From assembly GCF_001420595.1 (NCBI RefSeq), contig NZ_LJIX01000006.1, positions 4,820,402 through 4,884,401 on the forward strand: 64,000 nt of DNA. Reading direction: 5' to 3'. Of the stretch, positions 25,101-34,978 are shown piece by piece. Below the pieces are notes generated by a model that was given only the letters and a program-made list of their open reading frames with translations, did no database searches and was not told the DNA's origin. This DNA is from Cytobacillus solani. GTDB lineage: Bacteria > Bacillota > Bacilli > Bacillales > Cytobacillaceae. The position numbers and the translations under genes were made by a program. Within the stretch, counting starts at the first letter, position 1. Every line of letters starts with the position of its first letter.

Positions 25101-25170
25101 AAGGGACATGGGGACAGGTTTACTGTCTCTTCCTATTTTAATTAGGACACGAGACCTGCCCCTCTGACCC
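25101..25170 (-). repeat. GGGACAGGT..TGTCCC dispersed repeat, copy 4 (double)
   Basis: On the minus strand, three bases after the ogt stop: GGGTCAGAGGGGCAGGTCTC, GTGTCC, an AT-rich link, then GAGACAGTAAACCTGTCCCC and ATGTCCC. It looks like two units in opposite orientation. Confidence 0.7.
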
Positions 25171-25173
25171 ACA

Positions 25174-25695
25174 TTATTCTTTCTTAAAAGATTTTTCATG
25201 CTGGAGCAGCCATTCTTTTCTCCATAACCCGCCTGCATAGCCGGTCAATTTTCCATTGGAGCCGATAATGCGATGACACGGGATGACAATGCTTAATTTG
25301 TTTTTTCCATTTGCACTTCCAACTGCTCTGATTGCTTTTTCATTTCCGATTGCAACCGCTATATCTTTATAAGAGCCTGTTTTCCCATAGGATATAGTTG
25401 TTAACGCATTCCAAACATCCTTTTGGAAGGCTGTTCCCTCAAATACATAAGGAAAAGTAAAATCATGGCGCTTCCCGTTAAAATATTCATCAAGCTGCTC
25501 ATAGCAATCCAGCAACACTTTAGGTGTATCGGCTTTCTTGAAATTCACTAGTGTCTCCGAATCAGAAAACAAAATAGAATAAATTGCTTCGTCACTGCCT
25601 ATTATTTCAAGTACTCCAACCGGAGATTCGTAGTCTAGTGTATATAAAGCGGGACTCAGGGACCTGTCCCTCCGTTCCATTTGCTGATTATTCAT
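25174..25695 (-). CDS. ogt: Methylated-DNA-protein-cysteine methyltransferase
   Basis: A 173-residue suicide repair protein that takes alkyl groups from O6-alkylguanine. The acceptor cysteine is in IVIPCHRIIGSNGKLTGYAGG, preceded by VWNALTTISYGKTGSYKDIA and AIRAVGSANGKN. The start ATGAATAA overlaps the alkA stop by eight bases, with GGAGG seven bases upstream. The N-terminal residues about 7-14 (RRDRSLSP) are encoded by a GGGACA-type repeat, so the leader peptide is longer than usual. It is third in adaA-alkA-ogt. Confidence 0.95.
   Translation of the reverse strand: MNNQQMERRDRSLSPALYTLDYESPVGVLEIIGSDEAIYSILFSDSETLVNFKKADTPKVLLDCYEQLDEYFNGKRHDFTFPYVFEGTAFQKDVWNALTTISYGKTGSYKDIAVAIGNEKAIRAVGSANGKNKLSIVIPCHRIIGSNGKLTGYAGGLWRKEWLLQHEKSFKKE
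25651..25674 (-). repeat. GGGACAGGT..TGTCCC dispersed repeat, copy 5 (inside ogt start)
   Basis: On the minus strand GGGACAGGTCCCTGAGTCCC lies 14 bases after the alkA stop and within the first codons of ogt. Confidence 0.75.
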
Positions 25696-26596
25696 ATAAG
25701 GACCTCCATAGGTAAAATGTTGCGTATGCTTGCCAGCCTTCCCAATTTGTTGCTATTTGATTAATTTCTTCTATTGTCGGCTTTCTTTCAAGCCCCATTT
25801 GCTCCTTTAGTGCATTATGCAGACCGACATCTGCGATTGGAAAGGCACACGTATAGTGTAAGCACTTCATCAGCACATAGTCTGCTGTCCATGCTCCTAC
25901 GCCTCTAATCACCATTAATGATTGTTTCGCTTGCTGAAAATCTTGTTTCTTTAGCATGCTTTCCTTTGTTATTTCTCCATTTGACATCGCCTTTGCAACA
26001 CCAATGATATACTCAGCCTTCCTAGTAGTAAATTGAAGCTTCTTCAATTCCTCAACATCTATTTCTGCAACTTTTTCAAATGAGGGAAATAACCAAAATC
26101 GCTCGCCTTCAAATGACAGTCCTTCACCAAAGGATTCTACAAACCGTTTCTTTAAAGAATAAGCAAAGGGTAAATTAATTTGCTGTCCAATAATTGCCCA
26201 AGCAAGAGCTTCAAACAAATCAGGCATACATACCACCCGAAGCCCAGCATATTTTTGAACAAGCGGCTGCAAAACCTCACTTTTACAAGCTACCTCATAA
26301 AAAGATGATAAATCCTGTTCAAGATCAAACCATTCCCATACATACATAGCTGCTTCTTTACGTGCACTTTCAGATGGATGACTTATCGGAAATTCAACAT
26401 ACAGCACATGTTGATCATACCCTATTTTTAATAAAATGGATTCCTCTCCTACTTTAATAAGCTTATATAAAAATCCATTCATCACCCTGTACAGCACCTC
26501 TTGATCTGACCTGCACAAAAACACTAAACATTCTTTATAGTTAAATTCAAGTGGCGGATATATTTCAATATAGTATTCATGGTCCATCCAATTCAC
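25688..26596 (-). CDS. alkA: DNA-3-methyladenine glycosylase II (AlkA-like)
   Basis: A 302-residue HhH-GPD glycosylase that removes alkylated bases. It has an N-terminal AlkA-type domain, then FEALAWAIIGQQINLPFAYSLK, the helix-hairpin-helix LMVIRGVGAWTADYVLMKC and the catalytic aspartate in FPIADVGLHNAL. The GTG start at 26596 follows AAAGGAG by nine bases and lies 14 bases after the adaA stop. Its position between adaA and ogt supports a role in the adaptive response to alkylation. Confidence 0.93.
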   Translation of the reverse strand: MNWMDHEYYIEIYPPLEFNYKECLVFLCRSDQEVLYRVMNGFLYKLIKVGEESILLKIGYDQHVLYVEFPISHPSESARKEAAMYVWEWFDLEQDLSSFYEVACKSEVLQPLVQKYAGLRVVCMPDLFEALAWAIIGQQINLPFAYSLKKRFVESFGEGLSFEGERFWLFPSFEKVAEIDVEELKKLQFTTRKAEYIIGVAKAMSNGEITKESMLKKQDFQQAKQSLMVIRGVGAWTADYVLMKCLHYTCAFPIADVGLHNALKEQMGLERKPTIEEINQIATNWEGWQAYATFYLWRSLYE

Positions 26597-26610
26597 TTAT
26601 TCGGTCTCCT

Positions 26611-27168
26611 TTACCTATCAAGGTCTCGATATTCACTTGGTGAACAACTTTTTAACCGCCGAAAAACCCGATAAAAATTAGATGGACTTTGGAATCCAAC
26701 CTCATAGCAAATTTCTAGATTTGTTTGATCTGTGCTTATAAGTAGATACGCTGCTTTATCCACTCGAATTTTTTCCAAATAGGTTCTTGGTGTTTCAGCT
26801 GTTTCCTGCTTAAATAGCCGTTCAAGATAATAAGGACTGACACCTACATGATCGGCAATATCCTGTAATACAAGCTGTTGTTTATAATGATTCACTAAAA
26901 AAGTAATTGTTTTTCTTACCAGCCCAATATGCGGAGAATGCTCTACTTCTGGCTGACATCTCTTGCATGCACGAAAACCAGCTTGCTCAACCTCATTGAT
27001 ATCCAAATAAAAGGAAACATTCGTTTTCTTTGGTTTTCTAGATCTGCATGAAGGACGGCAATAAATCTTGGTCGTTTTCACGGCTGTATAAAATAATCCG
27101 TCATATTTTCGGTCACAGGCGATAATTTTCTCCCACATTTCATCGAATGAAAGACAGATAATAGCCAC
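26611..27168 (-). CDS. adaA: AdaA: methylphosphotriester-DNA methyltransferase and activator
   Basis: A 185-residue sensor-activator of the Ada response. The N-terminal Ada zinc domain has the four-cysteine pattern (YCRPSC and ACKRCQ), where the first cysteine accepts methyl groups from phosphotriesters. The C-terminal AraC-type DNA-binding domain has VLQDIADHVGVSPYYLERLF and EICYEVGFQSPSNFYRVFRR. The GTG start at 27168 follows AAGGAG by eight bases. As in Bacillus, the O6-methylguanine activity is on a separate protein (ogt) rather than fused as in E. coli Ada. It heads the operon and should be autoregulated when methylated. Confidence 0.95.
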   Translation of the reverse strand: MAIICLSFDEMWEKIIACDRKYDGLFYTAVKTTKIYCRPSCRSRKPKKTNVSFYLDINEVEQAGFRACKRCQPEVEHSPHIGLVRKTITFLVNHYKQQLVLQDIADHVGVSPYYLERLFKQETAETPRTYLEKIRVDKAAYLLISTDQTNLEICYEVGFQSPSNFYRVFRRLKSCSPSEYRDLDR

Positions 27169-27704
27169 CGATTGATCTCCTTTCCCATTATGGGCAATAT
27201 GAAGAACCCTTCACATCCTCTCCCGCTCTAAAGCATGACTAATTCAAGCTTATTACATTTGTCTCACTTAGGTAAAGAGGAGGAATTATAGAGGATACTA
27301 TTGTGTATTTCATTTTATCAATGTGGCAGCAATCATTTCATCCTCATTCTTGCTCTTATGGTCTGAGCTAGGAAAAAAACTCTACACTAAATTCTTTTAA
27401 TTTCCCAGTCTTCATAATGAGTTTTTATAGAATTATGAGAGGTTATTATTTGGGGCAAAAAATGAGGGGATTTTATTATCGTGCTAGATTGAGAGAATGG
27501 CAGCTAATTTTCTAAAAGAAATTTATCTAATTTTATTAAACTAACATCTTTAAAAATAATAAAGTAATATTAATTATAGTATGTAATTTTTAAATTTTCT
27601 AAATTCTATTGACATATATCCATAATATCTTTAGATTTATAATATATATAGTAAAATTTCCCTATATAGATATTTATTTCTAAAAACGGGAGGGAGTGAA
27701 AATT
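27169..27704. other. Intergenic region, AT-rich, no gene seen
   Basis: Between adaA and the DUF4190-like gene. No coding frame is supported. A TATAAT at 27638-27643 is a possible -10 for the rightward gene, but the only TTGACA (27609-27614) is 23 bases away, so the promoter is uncertain. The adaA promoter should lie within the first 100-150 bases and was not resolved. Confidence 0.5.
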
Positions 27705-27980
27705 ATGAATAATGAACAAACACACACAGTTATAGTGCAAAAGGCTGAAGGTAATGGTTTAGCCGTTGCTGGATTAGTGTTAGGTATTATCGGAGTCGTA
27801 TTAAATATAATTCCATTTTTACCTTACATCCTAGGGGCATTAGCCATTATTTTTGGTGGTGTAGGGATGATGAAGTCAGTAAAGAGAGGCATGTCGATAG
27901 CATCGATTATTTTGGGTGTTGTTGCAATTGCTATGAAATTTTTATTTTGGATAGGCATAGCTTCATTAAGTTCTGTATAA
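27705..27980 (+). CDS. Small DUF4190-like membrane protein
   Basis: A 91-residue protein with a polar N-terminus and two hydrophobic helices separated by a short basic loop (SVKRGM). The motif GNGLAVAGLVLGIIGVVLNIIP is typical of DUF4190. ATG at 27705 is chosen because GGGAG lies 8 bases before it; a GTG at 27696 overlaps that site. Function unknown. It is flanked by long AT-rich DNA and a terminator and is probably monocistronic. Confidence 0.75.
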   Translation: MNNEQTHTVIVQKAEGNGLAVAGLVLGIIGVVLNIIPFLPYILGALAIIFGGVGMMKSVKRGMSIASIILGVVAIAMKFLFWIGIASLSSV

Positions 27981-28071
27981 TTATTTTTTTGCTATCATTT
28001 TATCCTTTGTAGCAGGTAAAACTATTAAAATTTAGATTAAAATAATTTCAAAAGAAACCTAAGACAAATAG

Positions 28072-28120
28072 AAAAAAAGCCCCCCAACCCGGTAATCAAG
28101 CTATTACTAGGTTGGGGGGT
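28072..28120 (-). terminator. Strong terminator downstream of codA
   Basis: GGTTGGGGGG and CCCCCCAACC form a GC-rich stem; on the minus strand it is followed by CTTTTTTTC, which fits termination of codBA. It could also stop rightward transcription from the DUF4190-like gene. Confidence 0.85.
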
Positions 28121-28190
28121 TATATATTAAGTAAAAAATGTGCTACTTTAATATTTTTCTGACAGATTCCTTGTTTCTATAAAATCAGCT

Positions 28191-28217
28191 GGGACAATGA
28201 ACCTGTCCATCTGTCCC
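28191..28217 (-). repeat. GGGACAGGT..TGTCCC dispersed repeat, copy 6
   Basis: On the minus strand GGGACAGATGGACAGGTTCA followed by TTGTCCC, starting one base after the codA TAA stop. Confidence 0.85.
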
Positions 28218-28218
28218 A

Positions 28219-29487
28219 TTATCTATTAAAATTTACGCTTTCTTTTGACTGGTTGAGTGTTATGCTTGTTTCACTTGGTTTTGTTTCTGCGATTATTTTT
28301 CCGTTTCTGAAGGAATATCTTACTGAAGCCTGCTTGCGAATTGCTTCATATTCGTTTTCTGCAGATAGCACGATAAAGTTCGCTGGTTTTCCTTCTTCTA
28401 TTCCGTAGACTTCTTCGATTTGCAGTGTTTTCGCACTATTACTTGTGATTAAATCAATCGAATTTACAATTTGTTCGTAGCCCATTAATTGTGAAGCATG
28501 AATCCCCATATGCAATACTTGGAGCATATTGCCTGTTCCAAGCGGATACCATGGATCAAAAATATCATCATGACCAAAACAAATATTTAGCCCTGCCTCT
28601 TGAAGCTCTTTGACTCTTGTCAGGCCTCTTCTTTTCGGATACGTATCAAATCGCCCTTGTAGATGAATATTGACAAGTGGATTCGATACAAAGTTAATAG
28701 ACGATAGCTTTAATAATCTAAATAGCTTATATGTGTATGCATCATTATATGAACCCATTGCTGTTGTATGGCTTGCTGTTGTACGAGCACCTATTCCACG
28801 CTCATATGCCTCTTTTGCTACCACTTCAACAAAACGCGATTGTTCATCATCGATTTCATCACAATGAATATCCACTAATCGATCATATTTTTCTGCTAGG
28901 TCAAATGCCTTTTTTAATGATTCCACTCCATATTCGCGAGTAAATTCAAAATGAGGGATGCCTCCAACTACATCTGCTCCCATCTTCAACGACTCTTCTA
29001 GCAGTTCAACTCCGTTTGGGTAAGAAAGAATGCCCTCCTGCGGAAAAGCAACTAATTGAATATCTATATAAGGAGCCATCTCCTCTTTCACTTCAAGCAT
29101 GGCTTTCAATGCTGTAAGCTTTGGATCTGTTACATCTACATGTGTACGGACATGCTGTATTCCTTGAGCGATCTGCCATTTCAACGCAGTTTTCGATCTT
29201 TTCTTAACATCTTCAAATGTTAATGTTTCTTTTCTTTGTGACCATCTTTGGATCCCCTCAAACAAAGTACCGCTTTGATTCCACTCCGGCTCACCTGCCG
29301 TTAAAGTTGTATCTAAATGGATATGTGGTTCAATAAAAGGAGGAAGAACAAGAGCTCCCTCTACATCAAGGATTTCATGACCAGAAACCTCTTCCAAGGT
29401 TTGTGCCACGTTGCTTATCTTTCCGTCTTGGACAACAATATTCCATAATCCATCTTTTCCTCTAAGCTTTGCTTGTTTAATAATCAT
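28219..29487 (-). CDS. codA: Cytosine deaminase
   Basis: A 422-residue amidohydrolase that converts cytosine to uracil. Metal and active-site motifs match the CodA group: [44 protein letters not shown] and [19 protein letters not shown]. The ATG at 29487 overlaps the codB stop by 11 bases. The pair sits behind a PyrR-type attenuator, which supports pyrimidine salvage. Deamination of isocytosine or related bases cannot be excluded. Confidence 0.93.
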   Translation of the reverse strand: MIIKQAKLRGKDGLWNIVVQDGKISNVAQTLEEVSGHEILDVEGALVLPPFIEPHIHLDTTLTAGEPEWNQSGTLFEGIQRWSQRKETLTFEDVKKRSKTALKWQIAQGIQHVRTHVDVTDPKLTALKAMLEVKEEMAPYIDIQLVAFPQEGILSYPNGVELLEESLKMGADVVGGIPHFEFTREYGVESLKKAFDLAEKYDRLVDIHCDEIDDEQSRFVEVVAKEAYERGIGARTTASHTTAMGSYNDAYTYKLFRLLKLSSINFVSNPLVNIHLQGRFDTYPKRRGLTRVKELQEAGLNICFGHDDIFDPWYPLGTGNMLQVLHMGIHASQLMGYEQIVNSIDLITSNSAKTLQIEEVYGIEEGKPANFIVLSAENEYEAIRKQASVRYSFRNGKIIAETKPSETSITLNQSKESVNFNR

Positions 29488-30754
29488 TTATTTCCCCGCC
29501 TTTTCTAATATCCAAATGGTTCACAACTTCTTCATGTTGTGGGATACACTTCATTAAAACAGCATAAAGAATCGCCGTACCTAAAAGTCCATTAATCGGC
29601 GGGATGCCCGGAATCAAGTTCGCTGCAGCCACTCCGCCTACCCATGCAATAATCGCAAGCCAATTCACCGCTTTAAATTTCATTTCATTAAACGGCTTAT
29701 ACTTTCCACGCTTTAACAAGAAATAGTCGACTAATACGATCGCTCCAATGGAAGGCAAGGTAGATCCTAGTATAGTTAAAAAGCCAACAAAGTGATTATA
29801 TAGCCACATCGCTGTGATTGTCCCAACTGTCCCGTTAAATACAACGATCTTCTTTTTAGAGATTTTTGTGATATTGGCGAATCCTAAACTTGAAGCATAT
29901 AAAGCATTTTCATTTGTCGTCCAAATATTTAAGCCGAGTACAATAATAGCTGGTATAATTAATCCTTGTAAAAACATCACATCGGATATATCCGATTTAT
30001 TATAGACAATCGCTCCTACTGCACCAAATAAGAACATTAATGAATTTCCGAGAAAGAAAGCAATAACTGTTGAAACTACCCCAGAGCGTGCAGTCTTTGC
30101 AAACCGGGCAAAATCGGGAGTAAGTGTCCCACCACTGATAAATGAGCCGATGCAAATGGTTATAGCCGTTGCCAGTCCCATTGCTTCAAGTGGCTGATAA
30201 TCCAATAGACCTTGAATTCCACCAGCTGTCTCTGTAGCTTCTAAAACAGAGTAGCTTCCTAAAATAGCTATAGAAGGTACAGCAACAACTCCTAATATAG
30301 CTAGTGCTTTAATTCCATATATCGCTGTGATTGTCATTAAAATTCCTGAAACGATAATCAAAAAGTAAACATTAAGCCCTGTTGCCTTTTGAACCGGCAC
30401 GGCAAACATGGCGACTCCTACACCAAACCAGCCGACTTGTGTAACACCTAGCAAAAGAGAGGATAAATAGGAACCTTTTTCACCAAAAGCATATTTAGTC
30501 AGCAAATGAGTCGATAATCCAGTTTTCGCCGCAATGTGCGCTAATGCACCTGTATAGATTCCAAGAATTAAATTACCTGCTAGTACAATCCAGATAAAAT
30601 TGATAAATGATAGACCGTTCCCTAGCGTTCCGCCAGACCACATACTTGCTGAGAAGAATGTAAAGCCAAGCATAACAGCGAGAATCTTCCAAAACCCCGT
30701 TCGATGTTCCTTTGGTACAGGCTGTAGTGAAAACTCTAAATCTATCTTTTCCAT
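29477..30754 (-). CDS. codB: Cytosine permease
   Basis: A 425-residue nucleobase:cation symporter-1 family permease with about 12 helices. Typical segments are [19 protein letters not shown] and [19 protein letters not shown], with [18 protein letters not shown] in the middle. ATG at 30754 is chosen because GGAGG lies seven bases upstream; the longer frame runs back into the attenuator terminator. It is co-transcribed and translationally coupled with codA and takes up cytosine. Confidence 0.93.
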   Translation of the reverse strand: MEKIDLEFSLQPVPKEHRTGFWKILAVMLGFTFFSASMWSGGTLGNGLSFINFIWIVLAGNLILGIYTGALAHIAAKTGLSTHLLTKYAFGEKGSYLSSLLLGVTQVGWFGVGVAMFAVPVQKATGLNVYFLIIVSGILMTITAIYGIKALAILGVVAVPSIAILGSYSVLEATETAGGIQGLLDYQPLEAMGLATAITICIGSFISGGTLTPDFARFAKTARSGVVSTVIAFFLGNSLMFLFGAVGAIVYNKSDISDVMFLQGLIIPAIIVLGLNIWTTNENALYASSLGFANITKISKKKIVVFNGTVGTITAMWLYNHFVGFLTILGSTLPSIGAIVLVDYFLLKRGKYKPFNEMKFKAVNWLAIIAWVGGVAAANLIPGIPPINGLLGTAILYAVLMKCIPQHEEVVNHLDIRKGGEINDY

Positions 30755-30807
30755 GCATATTCCTCCAATTTTGTGTTGAAATTGGTCCTCGAATAAGCTC
30801 GGACAAA

Positions 30808-30940
30808 ACAAAAAAGGGTTTATCGCCATATCTGACAATAAACCCCTTTCGTTCACAATAAACACAGGCTGCCTATATATACGCATCCCATGAATGATTG
30901 TTAACTTCCGCTGTCCTTGTCAGCCTCTCTGGACTGAATT
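30808..30940 (-). promoter_or_regulatory. PyrR-dependent pyrimidine attenuator of codBA
   Basis: On the minus strand AGTCCAGAGAGGCT (30935-30922) matches the PyrR binding-loop consensus ARUCCNGNGAGGYU, and is followed about 80 bases later by a terminator: GGGTTTAT (30845-30838 side) and ATAAACCC (30823-30816) with TTTTTTG. In the Bacillus pyr operon UMP-bound PyrR stabilises this loop and lets the terminator form. The same logic would repress cytosine uptake and deamination when pyrimidines are plentiful. Confidence 0.85.
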
Positions 30941-30966
30941 AAAGGTACCAATATTTAATTGACTTT

Positions 30967-30995
30967 ATTATTGCAGGAAACTACTTTATTGTCAA
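30967..30995 (-). promoter_or_regulatory. Sigma-A-like promoter of codBA
   Basis: On the minus strand TTGACA (30995-30990) and AATAAT (30972-30967) are 17 bases apart, upstream of the PyrR site. Confidence 0.65.
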
Positions 30996-31058
30996 TATCA
31001 GCTTTTCACTATGTTTATACAATTAAATAGAATCCTATAGTTATAAGAGTTAATTTAG

Positions 31059-32354
31059 CTACGCTTGAACCGTTTCCTCTGGTTGATTAATAGATGAGTA
31101 GTACTCTACCTTTTTCTTAGAGTCAAATCGGCCTTCCCATTTAGACATGACAACAGTAGCCAGTGCATTGCCGATCACATTTACGACTGTGCGTGCCATA
31201 TCAAGAAGTCTGTCAATTCCCGCAATAAATGCAAGACCTTCTAAAGGAATTCCTACTGTTCCCAGTGTTGCTAGTAAAACAACAAAAGATACTCCTGGTA
31301 CACCAGCGATTCCTTTAGATGTAACCATCAATACTAATATTAATGTAATTTGCTGCGTAATACTTAAATCAATATTATACATTTGCGCAATAAACAGTGC
31401 CGCTAGCGCCTGATATAGCGTAGACCCATCCAGGTTAAAGGAATAACCTGTTGGAACAACAAAAGAAACAATATCTTTCGGACATCCGAATTTTTCCATC
31501 TTCTGAATGACTTTAGGCAATACAGTTTCCGAACTAGAAGTTGAATAAGCTAATAACAGCTCATCCTTCAATACTTTGATCAGATGGAAAATATTAATGC
31601 CGACCAGCTTCGCAATCCCGCCAAGTACAACAACAATGAAGAATGCCATCGTTACATAAACGAGAATCATTAATTTTCCTAATGGAAGTAAGGATTCCAA
31701 TCCGAATTTAGAAACCGTTACACCAATTAAAGCAAATACGCCAAATGGGGCAAACTTCATAATCATGTTTGTCACCCAGAACATCGCCTCTGCCATTCCC
31801 TCAAAGAATGCAAGCACTGGTTTCCCCTTTTCACCAATGGCTGCAATCCCTAAACCGAATAACACGGAAAAGAAAATAATCGGCAGCATATCGCCTTCAG
31901 ACATCGATTTAATCACGTTACTTGGAACGATGTCGACAAGGATATCCAAAACCCCGTGGCTTTCACTTTGTACTTCTTCTGTCGTTTCAACATATTGGTC
32001 AATGTTCCCCTTTGAAAGAGACGACATGTCTATCCCATGACCAGGCTGAAAAATATTTGCTGCCAATACACCAACAATAATGGCAATCGTTGTAACAACT
32101 TCAAAATAGATCAGTGTTTTCCCGCCAAGCTTCCCTAGCTGTTTGATATCTCCAGTTCCAGCAACACCTAGAATTAAAGTAGAAATAATGATTGGCACAA
32201 CAATCATCTTGATCATATTAAGGAAAATCGTACCAATAGGCTGTAAATACGTTTCTACTGCAGGATTTCCGTAGAAAATGGCTCCAATAATAATCCCCAG
32301 TACCAGACCGGTAAGTATTTGATATGCCAAAGAAAATTTAAACTTTTTCTTCAT
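31059..32354 (-). CDS. Dicarboxylate/amino acid:cation symporter (GltP/DctA family)
   Basis: A 431-residue sodium- or proton-coupled symporter for glutamate, aspartate or C4-dicarboxylates. Family motifs are present: NMIKMIVVPIIISTLILGVAG, the serine-rich reentrant loop STSSSETVLPKVI, SFNLDGSTLYQ and TSKGIAGVPGVSFVVL. ATG at 32354 follows GGGGTGA; a TTG one codon earlier is possible. The neighbouring GlnKL-like regulators (32498-34668, same strand) suggest control by an amino-acid signal. Substrate choice between glutamate and dicarboxylate is not readable. Confidence 0.9.
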   Translation of the reverse strand: MKKKFKFSLAYQILTGLVLGIIIGAIFYGNPAVETYLQPIGTIFLNMIKMIVVPIIISTLILGVAGTGDIKQLGKLGGKTLIYFEVVTTIAIIVGVLAANIFQPGHGIDMSSLSKGNIDQYVETTEEVQSESHGVLDILVDIVPSNVIKSMSEGDMLPIIFFSVLFGLGIAAIGEKGKPVLAFFEGMAEAMFWVTNMIMKFAPFGVFALIGVTVSKFGLESLLPLGKLMILVYVTMAFFIVVVLGGIAKLVGINIFHLIKVLKDELLLAYSTSSSETVLPKVIQKMEKFGCPKDIVSFVVPTGYSFNLDGSTLYQALAALFIAQMYNIDLSITQQITLILVLMVTSKGIAGVPGVSFVVLLATLGTVGIPLEGLAFIAGIDRLLDMARTVVNVIGNALATVVMSKWEGRFDSKKKVEYYSSINQPEETVQA

Positions 32355-32497
32355 CAAGAAGTCACCCCTTTTATACGAATGAAAACGCTTTCTCTAGCTG
32401 AGATAGCTTATTAAAATAATTTTATGGGCGACTTACTCAATCCTACAAAATCCGACAATTATATTTTTTAATAATTTTAAAATGAGCCATTATTTAA

Positions 32498-33394
32498 CTA
32501 ATTCTGGTTGTATTTTTCCAGTGTTTCAAGATAAAGCACTTGAAGAAATTTTTTGCTATTAATTTTTATCCTTACTACCTCCTCTTTTCCTTCCTGGATA
32601 AATATCATTTGTTTTCTTATTTCCTGAAAGTCAAAGTATCGTGGGGCATAATATTCAAACTCATGATTCGTATAATCAATAGCCCCTAATGAAGCCAAAT
32701 TATTCGTTGCTGTAAGAAGTGTTCTGCGAATTCGCTGTTCCATTGCTTTACTTTCTTTATTTATATCTGAATCAGCAAATCCTTGTTTTTTAGATACAGC
32801 CTCATATAAATCTTTTAAAGGCGGCAATTGAGAAACCTTGTGTTCCTGGCTCATCAGAAACTCAATGATCGCTATAATATCATCACTTCCCGCTTCCCCA
32901 ATGATTCCCATGTCATTTAAAATCGTTAAGACAATTTCCTTTACACTTGGCTGCCTTTTCATTTGATTCACCAATCCGATATTGGCTAATGATTCCTGAA
33001 TCGTTAGCAGCGAACCTCTTAGCCGAAATTGTTCTGCTGTTTTCTTTAAGATACTTTGCACTTCCACACGATTGATTGGCTTATGAATAAAAAACTCTAT
33101 TCCTTTTTCATATGCCTCCCCTACCATTTCTTTGTTTTCAATCTGGGAAATCATAATAAATTGGCCCTTAAACCCTTTCTTTCCCAAAAGCTCAATCGTT
33201 TCAATTCCATCCAACTCCGGCATTAGTAAGTCGATTAAAACAACATCCGGGTTAATTGTAAGGATGGTTTGAAGTCCAGAGGCACCGCTTTCTGCTTCAC
33301 CTATGACAACTCCCAAATCTCCATCTATAATTATATTTTTCAGCATTGTTCGGCTTGCTGGATCATCATCTACAATGAAATAACGCAGAATCAT
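32498..33394 (-). CDS. glnL: Response regulator, GlnL (YcbB)-like
   Basis: A 298-residue response regulator. The receiver domain (about 1-125) has the acidic pocket VDDD, phospho-acceptor Asp in DVVLIDLLMPELDG, and Lys in IHKPIN. The C-terminal part (about 150-290) resembles the YcbB-type DNA-binding domain, with KEIVLTILNDMGIIGEAG and RIRRTLLTATNNLASLGA. The gene starts 5 bases after the kinase stop, so it is co-transcribed with it. In B. subtilis the homologous pair senses glutamine and controls glutamine use; here the adjacent target is a glutamate-type symporter. Confidence 0.82.
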   Translation of the reverse strand: MILRYFIVDDDPASRTMLKNIIIDGDLGVVIGEAESGASGLQTILTINPDVVLIDLLMPELDGIETIELLGKKGFKGQFIMISQIENKEMVGEAYEKGIEFFIHKPINRVEVQSILKKTAEQFRLRGSLLTIQESLANIGLVNQMKRQPSVKEIVLTILNDMGIIGEAGSDDIIAIIEFLMSQEHKVSQLPPLKDLYEAVSKKQGFADSDINKESKAMEQRIRRTLLTATNNLASLGAIDYTNHEFEYYAPRYFDFQEIRKQMIFIQEGKEEVVRIKINSKKFLQVLYLETLEKYNQN

Positions 33395-33399
33395 TCAAC

Positions 33400-34668
33400 T
33401 CACTTTCGTACATTTTTTATTGGAATGCGAATTTGAAAAACCGTTCCCTTAGTAGAAGTCTCCACTTGGATTTGCCCTTCTAACTTTTGAACAATTTCGC
33501 TGACATGGGATAGTCCAATCCCTGTTGCAGCAACACCATCATCATCAAATTTTGTTGTATACCCCGGTTCAAAAATAATGGATACATCCTCTTCCGCAAT
33601 TCCTTTGCCTGTATCTTTAATAACAAAACAAATATGTGTCGACTCATCCTTTATATCAAAATGAATTTCCCCGGTCTCCGTTATCGATTCGACCGCATTG
33701 GCAGTCAGATTATTTAATAAAGCAAGAAGCGGAATAAGCTGACTGGTCTCAAAATCAGCAGATAAATTCACATAAAAGGTGATCTTTTTCTTTAACATTT
33801 CACTATATTTTTCATTTGCCATCACGACAAGGTTCAGCACATCTGCTAGAAAAAGAGTGTCACTATTTTTTCTTCCCGTTACTTTCGTAAGCCCGGCTAA
33901 AATCCTTTGTGAATCCTTTTTCACTTCATGGATTTCTTGCGCAATGCGAAGAGCCTGAACACTTAATGGGTGCTGCTCAAGCTTTTTTAATTTTCGATAT
34001 AAATCAAAGCTCTCAGCAGTTATTTGCTCAATATGGTTCATTGATTTCTGCAAGTAGAGCACTTCTCCATATAATTCAGATCCGACCTCAAGCATCTCTT
34101 GCATTCTTTTCTTTTGTTCTGAAACCGTAATGGAGCTGTATAATCCTACAGCAAAATAGCTGCGGAACAATGCCACTCCAAATAATAGTATCCAATCCCT
34201 GAAATCATTCGTTTGATGCAGCAGCCCATGTCGCATGATGTATTCTAAAACGTTTCCGATCAATTCAAACAGGGAAGCCCAGGCTCCCAAAATAAGCGGA
34301 AATGTTTTATACCGTTCGATTTTAATTGTATGTAAACCAAGTGCAAATACAAAATAAAATAGTAGGGCCGGCAAATGACTAAGGAAACTTACCGAAAAAG
34401 ATATATCACTTAAAAAATAATCCTCGATTAAACGAAAGCCAACAACGGTTATCCCTGTGACAATCCCTGTACGTATAAGTGAAACCGGAGGCCAAATAAG
34501 AATAAGCAGAAAAAAGGTGATGCTTCCAAGACCAAAACGAAAAACCTCTCCATCGAAGGGCACTACCTTCACTTCACTTAGAATTGACGTCAGTAAAGCA
34601 ATAATAGCTACTATAAATCCATCCGTTTGATAAAAATGCTTACTTACATATTTTTTTGAAAAAGCCAT
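33400..34668 (-). CDS. glnK: Sensor histidine kinase, GlnK (YcbA)-like
   Basis: A 422-residue kinase. Five to six hydrophobic helices occupy about residues 15-190 with no large extracellular loop, then a coiled-coil linker, a dimerisation helix with a probable phospho-His (IAQEIHEVKKDSQ), and a GHKL ATPase domain with N box LNNLTANAVESI, G1 DTGKGI and G2 ATGIGLSHV. The ATG at 34668 lies behind GGAGAT. It forms a pair with the downstream regulator. Membrane-embedded sensing of an amino acid or transporter state is inferred. Confidence 0.85.
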   Translation of the reverse strand: MAFSKKYVSKHFYQTDGFIVAIIALLTSILSEVKVVPFDGEVFRFGLGSITFFLLILIWPPVSLIRTGIVTGITVVGFRLIEDYFLSDISFSVSFLSHLPALLFYFVFALGLHTIKIERYKTFPLILGAWASLFELIGNVLEYIMRHGLLHQTNDFRDWILLFGVALFRSYFAVGLYSSITVSEQKKRMQEMLEVGSELYGEVLYLQKSMNHIEQITAESFDLYRKLKKLEQHPLSVQALRIAQEIHEVKKDSQRILAGLTKVTGRKNSDTLFLADVLNLVVMANEKYSEMLKKKITFYVNLSADFETSQLIPLLALLNNLTANAVESITETGEIHFDIKDESTHICFVIKDTGKGIAEEDVSIIFEPGYTTKFDDDGVAATGIGLSHVSEIVQKLEGQIQVETSTKGTVFQIRIPIKNVRK

Positions 34669-34978
34669 TGAAATCTCCTGATTGCACTTTTTTTAATCAT
34701 TATATCATCTCTATTTTCTCTTAAATATTCCTTATTAACAAACCTTGACTCTGACCTTAAGGTATCCCTCATAGTTACATTTGAAAGAATTATAAAATCA
34801 ATATTTCCCATTTATAGAAGGAAAAGAAAAAAAGAAAGAGAAATTTAATCTTATAGGAACTGCTTTTTACCTTTCACCTCTTAGACCCCACATACGAATC
34901 CCTTTTTGCAGAATTGAAATCACAGATATGTACGGCTATTTAGAATGAATCATAGTAAATGAGAAAGGAGAGTTTCAC
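34669..34978. other. Intergenic region with a small perfect palindrome
   Basis: Divergent region between glnK and the GyrI-like gene. ACCTTAAGGT near 34757-34766, within CTTGACTCTGACCTTAAGGT, recalls MerR-type operators, but no MerR gene is adjacent. Nothing else supportable was seen. Confidence 0.35.
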
